From Paradevosia shaoguanensis (GTDB lineage Bacteria > Pseudomonadota > Alphaproteobacteria > Rhizobiales > Devosiaceae), in contig NZ_CP068983.1 of assembly GCF_016801025.1 (NCBI RefSeq), positions 2,713,501 to 2,777,500 of the forward strand: a stretch of 64,000 nucleotides of DNA. The letters are read 5' to 3'. A program made the position numbers and the translations under genes. Position 1 is the stretch's first letter. Each line of letters starts with the position of its first letter. This document shows positions 19,201 to 27,764 of this stretch, piece after piece. Below the pieces are notes generated by a model. It saw only the letters and a program-made list of their open reading frames with translations, did not search any database and was not told the DNA's origin.

Positions 19201-21411
19201 GTCGGCAATGCCACCCACGGCACTGTCGCCTTCGACAGCGTCAACAACGCGGTGACCTATACGCCCGATAGCGGTTATTCGGGCGCGGGGACTTTCACCT
19301 ATACGATCAGTGACGGACGTGGCGGTACCTCGACGGCGACGGTCAATGTCGACGTCAAGCAGGGCATTGTCGGCGCCAGCCTCTTCTCGGCGGCCAATGC
19401 GCCTTCCGGTCCGCCGCAGCAGGATCCCGGTGCGGTCGAGCTCGGCGTCAAGTTCACCGTCTCGATGGACGGCACCATTACCGGCATCCGCTATTACAAG
19501 AGCGCGCAGGATACCGGTACGCATACCGGCTCGCTCTGGACCTCGACCGGCGTGCTGCTCGCCACCGCGACCTTCAGCAACGAGACGGCCAGCGGCTGGC
19601 AGACACTGACCTTCGCCAATCCCATCTCGGTGACGGCCAATACAACCTATGTCGCGAGCTATCACTCGAACGGCTACTACGTTGCCGATGGCGGATATTT
19701 CAACGCGAACCATACGTCAGGCCCGCTTACGGCGCTTTCGAGCGCAACGGCCGGGGGCAACGGCGTTTTCACCTATGGCTCGACCAGCCAGTTCCCGACG
19801 GGGACTTACGGGGCGGCGAACTATTGGGTCGATGTCACCTTCGACAGCCTGACGGGCGGCAACCACAATCCGGTGGCGGCGAACGACAGCGGGTTCAACA
19901 CGAATACCAACACGCCGATCGTCATCGCCGTGTCCTCGCTCCTCGCCAACGACCACGACGCCGATGGCGACCCGCTGACGGTGACCGGCGTTTCCGGCGC
20001 CAGTCATGGCAGCGTGAGCTTCGATGCCGTCGCGGGCACCGTGACCTTTACCCCCGATGCCGGCTATTTCGGCGCCGGCGGGTTCAGCTACACGGTTTCG
20101 GACGGCAAGGGTGGCACGGCTTCGGCGGCAGTCGAAGTGCAGGTGACCTCGGCGACTTCGGGCACGACCCTTTTCGGCGCGTCCGATGGGTCTTCCGCGG
20201 CGCAATCGGGTGATCCGGGTGCGGTGGAGCTGGGCGTCAAGTTCCTGGTTTCGGCCACCGGCACCATTACCGGCATCCGCTACTACAAGAGTGCGCAGGA
20301 CTCCGGCACGCATACCGGTTCGCTCTGGACCTCGACCGGCACGCTGCTCGCCAGCGCCACCTTCGCCAACGAATCCTCGAGCGGCTGGCAGATGGTCTAT
20401 TTCTCGAGCCCGGTGACGGTGAGCGCGGGAGCGACCTACGTGGCCTCGTTCCATTCAAACGGCTACTACGTCGCGACCAACAACTATTTCGCGACCGATC
20501 ATACGAGCGGAGCGCTGACGGCCCCCGCCGGCAGCAACGGCGTCTATGCCTATGGCTCGACCTCGCAATTCCCGACGCAGAGCTACAGCAACAGCAATTA
20601 CTGGGTCGACGTGGTCTACCAGCAGGCCGTCAATTCCAACCCGGTGGCCAATAACGATACCGGTCTGACGGCGGTGCAGAATTCGGCGCTGGTGATCGCG
20701 GCCAATACACTTCTCGCCAACGACACCGATGCCGATGGCGATCCGCTTTCGATCACAGGCGTCTCGGGCGCCAACCATGGCAGCGTCAGCTACAATGCGG
20801 TGAACAAGACTATCACCTTCACGCCCGACAGCGGCTATGCCGGGGCAGCGAACTTCACCTATGCGATCTCGGATGGTCGCGGCGGCACGTCTTCGGCGAC
20901 GGTTTCGCTGCAGGTCGAGGCGCAGCAGAGCGGGGCGGGACAGAGCCTCTTCGCCGATACGGCGGCGCCGACCCAGTTCTACCAGGATAACACCCCGGTC
21001 CAGCTCGGCATGACGTTCCAGGCCGATGTGGCGGGCACCATAACCGGCATCCGCTTCTACAAGGCGGCGAACGACAATGGGCCGCATACGGCCAATCTCT
21101 GGACCTCGACCGGCACGCAGCTGGCGAGCGCTACCACGACCAGCGAGAGCGCGAGCGGCTGGCAGACGGTGATGCTGACGCAGCCGGTGTCGATCTCGGC
21201 CAATACGCAATACGTGGTTTCCTACGGATCGCAGGGGACCTATGGGGCAACGGGCGATTTCTTCAGCGCCCAGCTCACCAGCGGTCACCTCAGCGCACCG
21301 AGCGGCGCCAACGGGCTCTACGCCTATGGTACGGGCGACGTGTTCCCGACGTCGAGCTTCAACAAGACCAATTACTACGTCGACGTCATCTTCCAGCCGC
21401 TGGCGGCCTAG
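16243..21411 (+). CDS. Giant DUF4082/cadherin-like repeat protein with dimethylformamidase-like domain
   Basis: A 1722-residue protein. Residues 1-165 are Gly/Ala/Ser-rich with no Sec signal. About 170-688 resemble the N,N-dimethylformamidase large-subunit-like domain (YRMGYYGGDGAR, GHDEYWS, NCGCG). About 690-786 is an Ig-like domain. Then four DUF4082 modules (about 790-942, 1045-1203, 1308-1463, 1567-1722) alternate with three cadherin-like modules bearing NDTDADGD-type calcium loops. No RTX nonapeptides are seen. A type I exporter lies two genes downstream, so this is a candidate type I substrate acting at the surface (inference). GAAGGG precedes the ATG, and the stop abuts the next start. 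Confidence 0.85.
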   Translation: MLKRGGKDDDEFLSISGGGLGAPAPDAAAPKAPSDPAPSASSSASAASGGTDVPLILQLFGQTASSSGTDGQSKDSSYAPQGGQASGSMGGGGVVLTALTVDAAAISLPDAVSFDAMAGAMAKTVSLNIELSPAPDATGSDGAAPLTALAATPQSVTALSGGTSTTTTLNRIALENLKQGTPREVWALRSDIGDANIQGFATEISTNVGGTVSFKIATDSTHYRLEIYRMGYYGGDGARLVDVVDKQLSSAQIQPHPIVDASIGLIDAGNWSVSASWDIPADAVSGVYFAKLVREDGTAGENIIPFVVRDDSSHSDIVFQTSDTTWQAYNPWGGSNLYGGTTPLNPADMIAYMPPNCGCGLGAIGRGYAVSYNRPIITNTSTGFLAAGPQDFVFSEEFPAIQWLEQNGYDVSYVSGVDVARSQGLLLNHQVYLSVGHDEYWSGEQRANVTAARDAGVNLAFWGGNDCYWKVQWNESIDGNGTPYRTMTCYKDTWANTDINPAAGSTATWRDTRFADPGQEPENSLIGTMFSVDSWRTDTISIPYEMTQLRFWRNTAISNTLPGQSGQLVNGLLGYEWNSDVDNGFRPAGLINLSLSNIAVDTYLLDYGNTVGPGNATHSLTMYRDQQSGALVFSAGSVMWSWGLNAQHELEGVPVDPNVQQAMVNMFADMGVQPTTLDASLMLASQSTDHQAPVASVTSPQAGAAYTEGQRFTITGTAQDLGGGRVAGIEVSVDGGTTWRKADGTTNWSYTWIAQASGTYNIVARATDDSLNIGAASTGTQIQVTLPSTSSLWTYANKPVNALEYERNSVELGVKFSSATGGTIDGIRFYKGPLNIGTHTGSLWTSTGTLLATGTFSNESSGGWQTLMFTTPITVQAGQLYIASYHTSGYYSADTGYFNTTYQSGLLSSPIGAGVYVYGTGGDFPGQSSDTNYWVDVVFTSTAVNTVPVAHDDNVRGGWNVPLVLSAAQLLGNDTDADGDALRILSVGNATHGTVAFDSVNNAVTYTPDSGYSGAGTFTYTISDGRGGTSTATVNVDVKQGIVGASLFSAANAPSGPPQQDPGAVELGVKFTVSMDGTITGIRYYKSAQDTGTHTGSLWTSTGVLLATATFSNETASGWQTLTFANPISVTANTTYVASYHSNGYYVADGGYFNANHTSGPLTALSSATAGGNGVFTYGSTSQFPTGTYGAANYWVDVTFDSLTGGNHNPVAANDSGFNTNTNTPIVIAVSSLLANDHDADGDPLTVTGVSGASHGSVSFDAVAGTVTFTPDAGYFGAGGFSYTVSDGKGGTASAAVEVQVTSATSGTTLFGASDGSSAAQSGDPGAVELGVKFLVSATGTITGIRYYKSAQDSGTHTGSLWTSTGTLLASATFANESSSGWQMVYFSSPVTVSAGATYVASFHSNGYYVATNNYFATDHTSGALTAPAGSNGVYAYGSTSQFPTQSYSNSNYWVDVVYQQAVNSNPVANNDTGLTAVQNSALVIAANTLLANDTDADGDPLSITGVSGANHGSVSYNAVNKTITFTPDSGYAGAANFTYAISDGRGGTSSATVSLQVEAQQSGAGQSLFADTAAPTQFYQDNTPVQLGMTFQADVAGTITGIRFYKAANDNGPHTANLWTSTGTQLASATTTSESASGWQTVMLTQPVSISANTQYVVSYGSQGTYGATGDFFSAQLTSGHLSAPSGANGLYAYGTGDVFPTSSFNKTNYYVDVIFQPLAA

Positions 21412-22680
21412 ATGCAGAATCTCGAACGCACCAGCGGCAAGCTCCCCGTCACAGTGCTCACCGGCTTTCTCGGCGCCGGCAAGACGACGCTGCTCAATCA
21501 TGTGCTGATGAACCGCGAAGGCCTGCGGGTGGCGGTGATCGTCAACGACATGAGCCAGGTCAATATCGATGCCGACCTGGTGCGTGACGGCGGGGCGGGA
21601 CTGTCGCGGACGGAAGAGACGCTGGTCGAGCTGACCAATGGCTGCATCTGCTGCACGCTGCGGGAGGACCTCCTCACCGAGGTGCGGCGGCTGGCGGCAG
21701 AGAAACGGTTCGACTACCTCCTCATCGAGGCGACCGGCATTGCCGAGCCGCTGCCGATCGCGGCCACCTTCTCCTTCCGCGACGTGACGGGATTGGCGCT
21801 GGCCGATTTCGCGCGGCTGGATTCGATGGTGACGGTGGTCGACGCGGCCAACCTCCTTGCCGACTATTCGGGCAGCGACATGCTGCGCGATCGCGGCGAA
21901 GTGCGGGCGGCAGACGATGAGCGGACGATCATCGACCTCCTGGTCGAGCAGATCGAGTTCGCCGACGTGGTGGTCATCAACAAGATCTCGAGCGTGGCCA
22001 CGAGCCGCGTCGCCGAGGTGCGACGGATCGTCAAGGCGCTCAATCCGGATGCACGGGTGGTCGAGACCGATTTCGGCAACGTGCCGTTGCGGCAGGTGCT
22101 CGATACCGGGCTTTTCAGCGAGGCGAAGGCCGCGACCCACCCGCTCTGGCACAAGGAATTGTTCAATCCGCAAGGGCATGTGCCCGAGACCGAGGAATAC
22201 GGGATTTCGAGCTTCGTCTACCGCGCCCGCGCGCCGTTCCATCCCGAGCGGTTCCATGCGCAGGTAAAGCGTGGCTGGCCGGGCGTCATTCGCGCCAAGG
22301 GGCATTTCTGGATCGCGACGCGGCCGGAATGGGCCGGCGTGCTGTCCGTCGCCGGAGCACAGAGCCGGTGCGAGGCCAAGGGCTATTGGTGGGCGGCGGT
22401 GCCGCGCCAGCAATGGCCGGTCCATCCACAATTCAGGACGCTGCTCGATCGGCACTGGACCGAGCAATGGGGCGATCGGCGCCAGGAGCTGGTGTTTATC
22501 GGCACGGCGCTGGACCGCGAGGCGATCACCGCTTCGCTCGATGCCTGCCTCATGGCCGATGACGGCTTCCAGCCCGAAAGCTGGCGGGCGCTCGATGATC
22601 CGCTGCCGGCCTGGCAGCAGCCCAATCCGCTTGCCCATACCCATTCCATTTCTCACGCAGGAGCAAACCATGCACGATGA
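21412..22680 (+). CDS. CobW/COG0523 family GTP-binding protein
   Basis: A 422-residue G3E GTPase. Walker A is GFLGAGKT, the metal-binding motif is CICC (in [11 protein letters not shown]), the switch contains EATGIAEP, and VVINKIS gives base specificity. A CobW C-terminal domain follows ([14 protein letters not shown]), and the last residues are His-containing ([13 protein letters not shown]). These proteins are metallochaperones or zinc-homeostasis factors (family knowledge). Its ATG directly follows the giant gene's TAG, so translation is coupled. Why a metal chaperone is tied to a secreted repeat protein is unclear. Confidence 0.9.
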   Translation: MQNLERTSGKLPVTVLTGFLGAGKTTLLNHVLMNREGLRVAVIVNDMSQVNIDADLVRDGGAGLSRTEETLVELTNGCICCTLREDLLTEVRRLAAEKRFDYLLIEATGIAEPLPIAATFSFRDVTGLALADFARLDSMVTVVDAANLLADYSGSDMLRDRGEVRAADDERTIIDLLVEQIEFADVVVINKISSVATSRVAEVRRIVKALNPDARVVETDFGNVPLRQVLDTGLFSEAKAATHPLWHKELFNPQGHVPETEEYGISSFVYRARAPFHPERFHAQVKRGWPGVIRAKGHFWIATRPEWAGVLSVAGAQSRCEAKGYWWAAVPRQQWPVHPQFRTLLDRHWTEQWGDRRQELVFIGTALDREAITASLDACLMADDGFQPESWRALDDPLPAWQQPNPLAHTHSISHAGANHAR

Positions 22681-22990
22681 ACTCTATGCCGATGGCGTCG
22701 GCGAGATCACCGTTACCGGCTCGATCGTCCGCATCAATCTCGTGAGCCTGTCGCCCACCGAGAAGGACGAGCACGGCAATCCCCGCGCCGTCTTCCGGCA
22801 GCGGATTGTGATGCCGGTCGATGCCTTCGCCAACGCGGTCGACCTGATGCAGAAGGCGCAGGCCGGACTGGTCGAGGCCGGTGCGATCCGTCGCCTCAAC
22901 GACCTGATGCCCAAGGCCGACGAGGCTGCGCCGCAGGTCGAGACCAGCGCCGCGCCGCCCGCGCCCAACGCTTCGCCCAATTTCAACTAG
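22670..22990 (+). CDS. Small unknown protein in the type I secretion operon
   Basis: A 106-residue protein beginning [20 protein letters not shown]. It starts at ATG 22670, preceded by GCAGGAG, and overlaps the CobW gene end by 11 bases. The first 80 residues are beta-rich and then helical ([20 protein letters not shown]); the last 25 are Ala/Pro-rich and probably disordered. It has no signal peptide or membrane segment. I do not recognise the family with confidence. The arrangement suggests a cytosolic accessory of the secretion system or its substrate. The longer upstream open frame is a shadow of the CobW gene. Confidence 0.75.
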   Translation: MHDELYADGVGEITVTGSIVRINLVSLSPTEKDEHGNPRAVFRQRIVMPVDAFANAVDLMQKAQAGLVEAGAIRRLNDLMPKADEAAPQVETSAAPPAPNASPNFN

Positions 22991-23026
22991 CGCGTTCCTC
23001 CAGCGTCCTGAAGTCGGTGGCCAGTG

Positions 23027-25180
23027 ATGAGTGATACCTCCCGTACCGGCGTGCATTGCCTGGCTTTCGTGGCCCGCCACCACGGCGTGGACATGGCCCC
23101 CGACAGGCTGGTTCATGACTATGCGCTGGGCGACCAGCCGCTGAGCCCGCGACAGCTCCTGCGCATGGCCAAGGATGGCGGGCTGCGGGCCCGTTCGTCC
23201 CGGATGGGCTGGAAGGAACTGCTGAAGCTGCGCGACGCCTATCCGGTGCTGGCGCAACTGAGCAACGGCAACTGGGTTATCGTGGCCGGGCCCGCCGAAA
23301 CGGTGGACGGCAAGACGCCGGACGCGGTTCGCATCCTCGATCCCCTGGCCAAGCGGCCCGAGCCGCTGCTTATCGCGCGCGACCAGTTTGCCAGCCGATG
23401 GAATGGCGAGGTCGTTTTCCTCAAGCGTACCTTCAAGCTGGGCGATCCCGAGCAGCCGTTCGGCCTGCGCTGGTTCCTGCCGGAAATCTTCAAGCAGAGG
23501 CGGCTCTTCGGAGACGTCGCGATTGCGGCCATCGTGCTTTACGCGCTGGGTCTGGCGACGCCGATCTTCTTCCAGCTCGTCATCGACAAGGTGCTGATCC
23601 ACGAAAGCTATGCCACGCTCACCGTGTTGACGATCGGCATCGGGGCGGCGCTGATCTTCGATGCCGCCTTTACCTATCTGCGACGATACCTCCTGCTCTA
23701 CGCCACCAACCGCATCGACATCCGGGTGGCGACGCGCACCTTCGGGCATCTCCTCAACCTGCCCATCGCGCTTTTCGAGCAGGCCTCGGCCGGCGTGCTG
23801 GTCAAGCACATGCAGCAGACGGCGCGCATCCGCGAATTTCTCACCGGTCGGCTGTTCCTGACGCTGCTCGACGGGCTGTCGCTCTTCGTCTTCCTGCCGG
23901 TGCTGCTGCTCTACAGCGTCAAGCTGACCCTCGTCGTCGTCGGCTTTGCGTTGCTGGTCGGCGTCATCGTGCTGCTGCTTATCGGGCCGTTCCGGCGGCG
24001 GCTGCAGGACCTCTACAAGGCCGAGGGCGACCGGCAGGCACTGCTGGTGGAAACGGTCCACGGCATGCGCACGGTCAAGTCGTTGGCGCTCGAGCCGCGC
24101 CAGCGCAAGGTGTGGGACGATTACTCGGCGCAATCCATTTCCGTGCGCTTCCAGGTCGACAAGATTTCGACGGCCGCGCAGGCGCTGACCTCGCTGGTCG
24201 AGAAGCTGATGAGCGTGGCGATCATCGGGCTGGGTGCGCTCGATGTGTTCAACGGCACCATGACCATCGGTGCGCTGGTGGCGTTCAACATGCTGGCCGG
24301 GCGCGTGTCGGGGCCGCTGGTGCAGATCGTCACCATGGTGCACGAATACCAGGAAGTGGCGCTTTCGGTGCGGATGCTCGGCGAGGTGATGAACCGGCAG
24401 CCCGAGCAGTTCGGCCGCGGCCGGGGCCTGCGGCCGGTGCTGACCGGCAAGATCGACTTCGAGGACGTTTCCTTCCGCTACGGCCCTGACGGTGCGCCGG
24501 CGCTGGACGGGGTGTCGTTCTCGATTCCCTCGGGCTCCGTGTTCGGCATCGTGGGCAAGAGCGGATCGGGCAAGACCACGGTGACGCGGCTCATCCAGGG
24601 GCTCTACCAGGTGCAGCAGGGCCTGGTGCGCATGGACGGGTTCGATAGCCGCGAGATCGACCTCGTGCACCTGCGCAGCAGTATCGGCGTGGTGCTGCAG
24701 GACAATTTCCTCTTCCGCGGCTCGGTGCGCGACAACATCGCCTCGGCGCGGCCGGATGCGACGTTCGAGGAAGTGGCGGAGGCCGCGCGGATGGCGGGCG
24801 CCGATGAGTTCATCGAGCGACTGCCGCGCGGGTTCGACACCATGCTCGAGGAGAACGCGGCCAACCTTTCAGGCGGGCAGAAGCAGCGGTTGGCGATCGC
24901 GCGGGCGCTCATCACCGACCCCAAGCTGCTGATCTTCGACGAGGCCACGAGCGCGCTCGATCCCGACAGCGAGGCGATCATCCGGCGCAACCTCGCCTCG
25001 ATCGCCAAGGGGCGGACGGTCATCATCGTTTCCCACCGGCTTTCCACGCTCACCGATGCCGATGCCATCCTGGTCATCGAGCGTGGGCGCGTGGCCGATG
25101 TCGGGCGGCATGAGCAGTTGCTGACGCGCTGCGTCACCTATCGGCATCTGTGGAACCAGCAGACGAGGCAGGTCGCATGA
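23027..25180 (+). CDS. Type I secretion ABC transporter with degenerate C39-like domain
   Basis: A 717-residue HlyB-type exporter. Residues 1-130 form a C39-peptidase-like domain in which the catalytic Cys position is Thr (TGVHCLAF against the DCGVACLA pattern) and the histidine position appears as Asn (GNWVIV), so it should bind rather than cleave substrates. Next come about six membrane helices (about 165-430) and an ATPase domain with Walker A GKSGSGKT, signature LSGGQKQR, Walker B LIFDEAT and H-loop SHRLS. GTG 23024 is an alternative start. The stop overlaps the HlyD start (ATGA). Confidence 0.9.
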   Translation: MSDTSRTGVHCLAFVARHHGVDMAPDRLVHDYALGDQPLSPRQLLRMAKDGGLRARSSRMGWKELLKLRDAYPVLAQLSNGNWVIVAGPAETVDGKTPDAVRILDPLAKRPEPLLIARDQFASRWNGEVVFLKRTFKLGDPEQPFGLRWFLPEIFKQRRLFGDVAIAAIVLYALGLATPIFFQLVIDKVLIHESYATLTVLTIGIGAALIFDAAFTYLRRYLLLYATNRIDIRVATRTFGHLLNLPIALFEQASAGVLVKHMQQTARIREFLTGRLFLTLLDGLSLFVFLPVLLLYSVKLTLVVVGFALLVGVIVLLLIGPFRRRLQDLYKAEGDRQALLVETVHGMRTVKSLALEPRQRKVWDDYSAQSISVRFQVDKISTAAQALTSLVEKLMSVAIIGLGALDVFNGTMTIGALVAFNMLAGRVSGPLVQIVTMVHEYQEVALSVRMLGEVMNRQPEQFGRGRGLRPVLTGKIDFEDVSFRYGPDGAPALDGVSFSIPSGSVFGIVGKSGSGKTTVTRLIQGLYQVQQGLVRMDGFDSREIDLVHLRSSIGVVLQDNFLFRGSVRDNIASARPDATFEEVAEAARMAGADEFIERLPRGFDTMLEENAANLSGGQKQRLAIARALITDPKLLIFDEATSALDPDSEAIIRRNLASIAKGRTVIIVSHRLSTLTDADAILVIERGRVADVGRHEQLLTRCVTYRHLWNQQTRQVA

Positions 25181-26613
25181 CAGCCAAGTCGAGTGAAATG
25201 AAGGTCGTCGAGCCGGCTGCGAAAGCAGCCGAAGAGAAGCGGCGGCCAAAGCCGGTCGAGGTCAAGGCATCGGACGATGGGCGCAAGCCCGTGCAGGTGA
25301 TTTCCGAGTTCCAGAGCGATGCGGTCGAGCTTGAGGAGCGGGTGCCGCCGCGGGTGGCGCGGATGACGCTCTACAGCATCACCGCGTTCCTGATCGCGGC
25401 GGTGACCTGGGCGTCGGTATCCTCGGTCGACGAGATCGTGGTGGCGCCGGGCAAGCTCGTGACCACGCAGCCGACCATCGTCGTCCAGCCGCTCGAAACC
25501 TCGATCATCCGTACGATCGACGTTGAGGCGGGTGATGTGGTCAAAGCCGGCCAGACGCTGGTGACGTTCGACCCGACCTTCACGCAGGCCGATGTCGACA
25601 GGCAGAAGGCGCGGCTGGCGGTGCTCGACGCGCAGGTGAGCCGCAGCCAGGCGGAGCTCGACGGCAGCGACTACGCGACCCTCGCGGGGAGCTCCGACGA
25701 GGAGCAGTTGCAGGTAAGGCTCTTCCAGCAGCGGCGCGCATACTATGCGGCGCAGTTGCAGAATTTCGACCAGCAGGTGGCCGTGCAGCAGGCCGCGATG
25801 GACAGCAGCCGGTCGCAGGAGGCGGTGCTCAAGAACCAGTCCGACACGCTGGCGCAGATCGAATCCACGCGGCAGGCGCTGTTCGACAAGCAGAACGGCT
25901 CACTGCTCGACCTCCTCACGTCCCGCAATTCGCGGCTCGATGTCGATGCGACGCGGGCCCAGATGGAGGGGAGCCGGGTCGAGGCCGAGCATACGATCGC
26001 CAAGCTCGAGGCGGACCGGGCGGCGTTCATCCAGGATTACCGCCGGGCGACGATGGAGCAGCTCGTCGATTTCCGCGGCAAGCGCGACGAGGCGGCCGAG
26101 GAGCTCAAGAAGATGGAGCTGCGCCGCAACATGGTGACGCTGACGGCGCCGTCCGACGCGGTGGTGCTGGAGCTGGCGGCCAAGTCGATTGGCTCGGTGG
26201 TGCGCGAAGCGGAGCCGGTGGTGACGCTGGTGCCGGTCGATGTGCCGCTCGAGGCAGAGGTGTCGGTCAATTCGCGCGATATCGGGCAGGTGGCGGCGGG
26301 CGATGTTGCCCGCGTCAAGTTCGACGCCTACCCGTTCCAGAAGTTCGGCACCGCCGACGGTTCAATCCGCACGGTGAGCCGCGACGCCTTCACGCCGGAC
26401 GGCAAGGCCGATGCGCAGGGGGCGGCGGCCATGCCTTATTTCAAGGCGCGTGTGCTGATCGATGACAAGAGCCTCGATACCCGCGAGGGACCGATGCACC
26501 TGCTGCCGGGCATGACGGTGACGGCCGAGATCAAGGTCGGCACCCGCACCATCATCTCCTACTTCCTCTACCCGCTGCTGCGGGGGCTCGATGACAGTAT
26601 CCGGGAGCCGTGA
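25177..26613 (+). CDS. HlyD-type membrane fusion protein of type I secretion
   Basis: A 478-residue adaptor with a cytosolic N-terminus of about 60 charged residues, one membrane helix (about 67-88), a lipoyl half-motif (VAPGKLVTTQPTIVVQPLE), a long coiled coil (about 140-325) and a C-terminal beta-barrel ending LLPGMTVTAEIKVG. It bridges the inner-membrane exporter to a TolC-like porin, which is not encoded in this window. The ATG at 25177 overlaps the exporter stop and is preferred over the 9-codon longer frame. Confidence 0.92.
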   Translation: MTAKSSEMKVVEPAAKAAEEKRRPKPVEVKASDDGRKPVQVISEFQSDAVELEERVPPRVARMTLYSITAFLIAAVTWASVSSVDEIVVAPGKLVTTQPTIVVQPLETSIIRTIDVEAGDVVKAGQTLVTFDPTFTQADVDRQKARLAVLDAQVSRSQAELDGSDYATLAGSSDEEQLQVRLFQQRRAYYAAQLQNFDQQVAVQQAAMDSSRSQEAVLKNQSDTLAQIESTRQALFDKQNGSLLDLLTSRNSRLDVDATRAQMEGSRVEAEHTIAKLEADRAAFIQDYRRATMEQLVDFRGKRDEAAEELKKMELRRNMVTLTAPSDAVVLELAAKSIGSVVREAEPVVTLVPVDVPLEAEVSVNSRDIGQVAAGDVARVKFDAYPFQKFGTADGSIRTVSRDAFTPDGKADAQGAAAMPYFKARVLIDDKSLDTREGPMHLLPGMTVTAEIKVGTRTIISYFLYPLLRGLDDSIREP

Positions 26614-26615
26614 GC

Positions 26616-27161
26616 TCAGCCGGCGTCGGTGAAGCGGACGGCGCCGATATGGGGGAGGTTGCGGTTGCGCTGGGCGTAGTCGATGCCGTAGCCGACCACG
26701 AACTTGTCCGGGATTTCGAAGCCGATCCAGCGCGCCTTGACGTCGACTTCGCGACGCGACGGCTTGTCGAGCAAGGCGCAGACCTCGATGCGGTTGGGGT
26801 GGCGCGTGTTGAGGATGTCGAGCACGTGGCGCAGGGTGTAGCCGGTATCGACGATGTCTTCGACCAGCAGCACGTCGCGGTGCTCGATCTCGCCGCGCAG
26901 GTCCTTGAGGATGCGCACTTCGCGGCTGGACTCGGTCGAGTTGCCGTAGCTCGAGACTTCGAGGAAATCCACCTCGACCGGCAAGTCGAGTTCGCGCACC
27001 AGGTCGGCGATGAAGATGAAGGAGCCGCGGAGCAGGCCGACGACGACGAGCTTCTCGGTGCCGCTGTAGAACTCCGAGATTTCCTTGGCCAAAGCTTCCA
27101 CGCGCGCGGCGATGGCCTTGGCTGAGATCATTTCATCGATAACGTAGTTTCTGGCGGTCAT
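26616..27161 (-). CDS. hpt: Hypoxanthine phosphoribosyltransferase
   Basis: A 181-residue type I phosphoribosyltransferase that makes IMP or GMP from hypoxanthine or guanine and PRPP. The PRPP-binding motif [12 protein letters not shown] lies near residue 100, preceded by GLLRGSF and followed by KPSRRE and VGYGIDY, the usual Hpt landmarks. The start is the ATG at 27161 (MTARNYV); a TTG four codons further out is less likely. It converges with the HlyD gene, leaving only 2 bases between the stops. Confidence 0.93.
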   Translation of the reverse strand: MTARNYVIDEMISAKAIAARVEALAKEISEFYSGTEKLVVVGLLRGSFIFIADLVRELDLPVEVDFLEVSSYGNSTESSREVRILKDLRGEIEHRDVLLVEDIVDTGYTLRHVLDILNTRHPNRIEVCALLDKPSRREVDVKARWIGFEIPDKFVVGYGIDYAQRNRNLPHIGAVRFTDAG

Positions 27162-27276
27162 GGCATGCCCCAAGTTTCCGGCGCCGCCTGCTATAAGGGC
27201 TTGCGAGGCGAAGCGGAAGCCCGCCCGGTGCGAGATTCAGCGGGGTGCGGCACTGCGCCCGCCAGGGAGGACGCGG

Positions 27277-27693
27277 TTGGAGCTGCAATTGCGGCGCGAG
27301 ACGCCTTCGGTCGAAGCCTATAACAGCCTGCGCCGCTCCGTCGGCTGGCAGCCGATCGCGCCGTTGGTGGCGGAGGCGTCACTGGCGGGCTCGCTGTTCT
27401 GCGTGACGTTGTGGGACGGCGCGGAACTGGTGGGGATGGCGCGAGTCGTTGGCGACGGGGCGCTCTACTTCCATCTTCACGATGTGCTGGTTGCCTCTGG
27501 GCGGCAGGGGCGAGGGTTGGGCGACAGGCTGGTGCGGGCGGCGCTGGCCTATTTCGAGGAAACGGCGGGGTCGGGCGCGATGCTGGGGCTGATGTCGGCG
27601 GGCGGCAAGGATGGGTTCTACGAGCGCTACGGCTTCATCCGGCGGCCGAACGAGACGATGGGGAGCGGCATGGTGCTCTACCGGGCCGGCTAG
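27277..27693 (+). CDS. GNAT family N-acetyltransferase
   Basis: A 138-residue acetyltransferase with the acetyl-CoA loop VLVASGRQGRGLGDRL (motif A, Q/RxxGxG/A) and the end motif FYERYGFIRRP. The start is assigned to TTG 27277 because GGGAGG precedes it by 6 bases and upstream residues look non-coding and Arg-rich; an ATG start would need a position 117 bases upstream, overlapping the hpt start. It probably acetylates a small amine or protein N-terminus; substrate unknown. Confidence 0.82.
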   Translation: MELQLRRETPSVEAYNSLRRSVGWQPIAPLVAEASLAGSLFCVTLWDGAELVGMARVVGDGALYFHLHDVLVASGRQGRGLGDRLVRAALAYFEETAGSGAMLGLMSAGGKDGFYERYGFIRRPNETMGSGMVLYRAG

Positions 27694-27764
27694 CACGTTC
27701 GGTCTATGGCCGCGGCGGGCCCCCGGTGGGACTTTCCGCCATTGGAGCGAAACCCGGGTCCGCC

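Noticed and set aside
18052..19713. Minus-strand frame across the giant repeat gene
   Set aside because: Shadow of the repeat protein; no ribosome site or recognisable domain, composition dominated by Arg, Gly and Asp.
20455..22671. 738-codon minus-strand frame over the repeat and CobW genes
   Set aside because: Spans two opposite-strand genes with clear motifs; the protein has no family pattern.
22550..24670. 706-codon minus-strand frame over the type I exporter
   Set aside because: Antisense shadow, rich in His, Arg and Gln; the exporter ATPase and C39-like motifs are on the plus strand.
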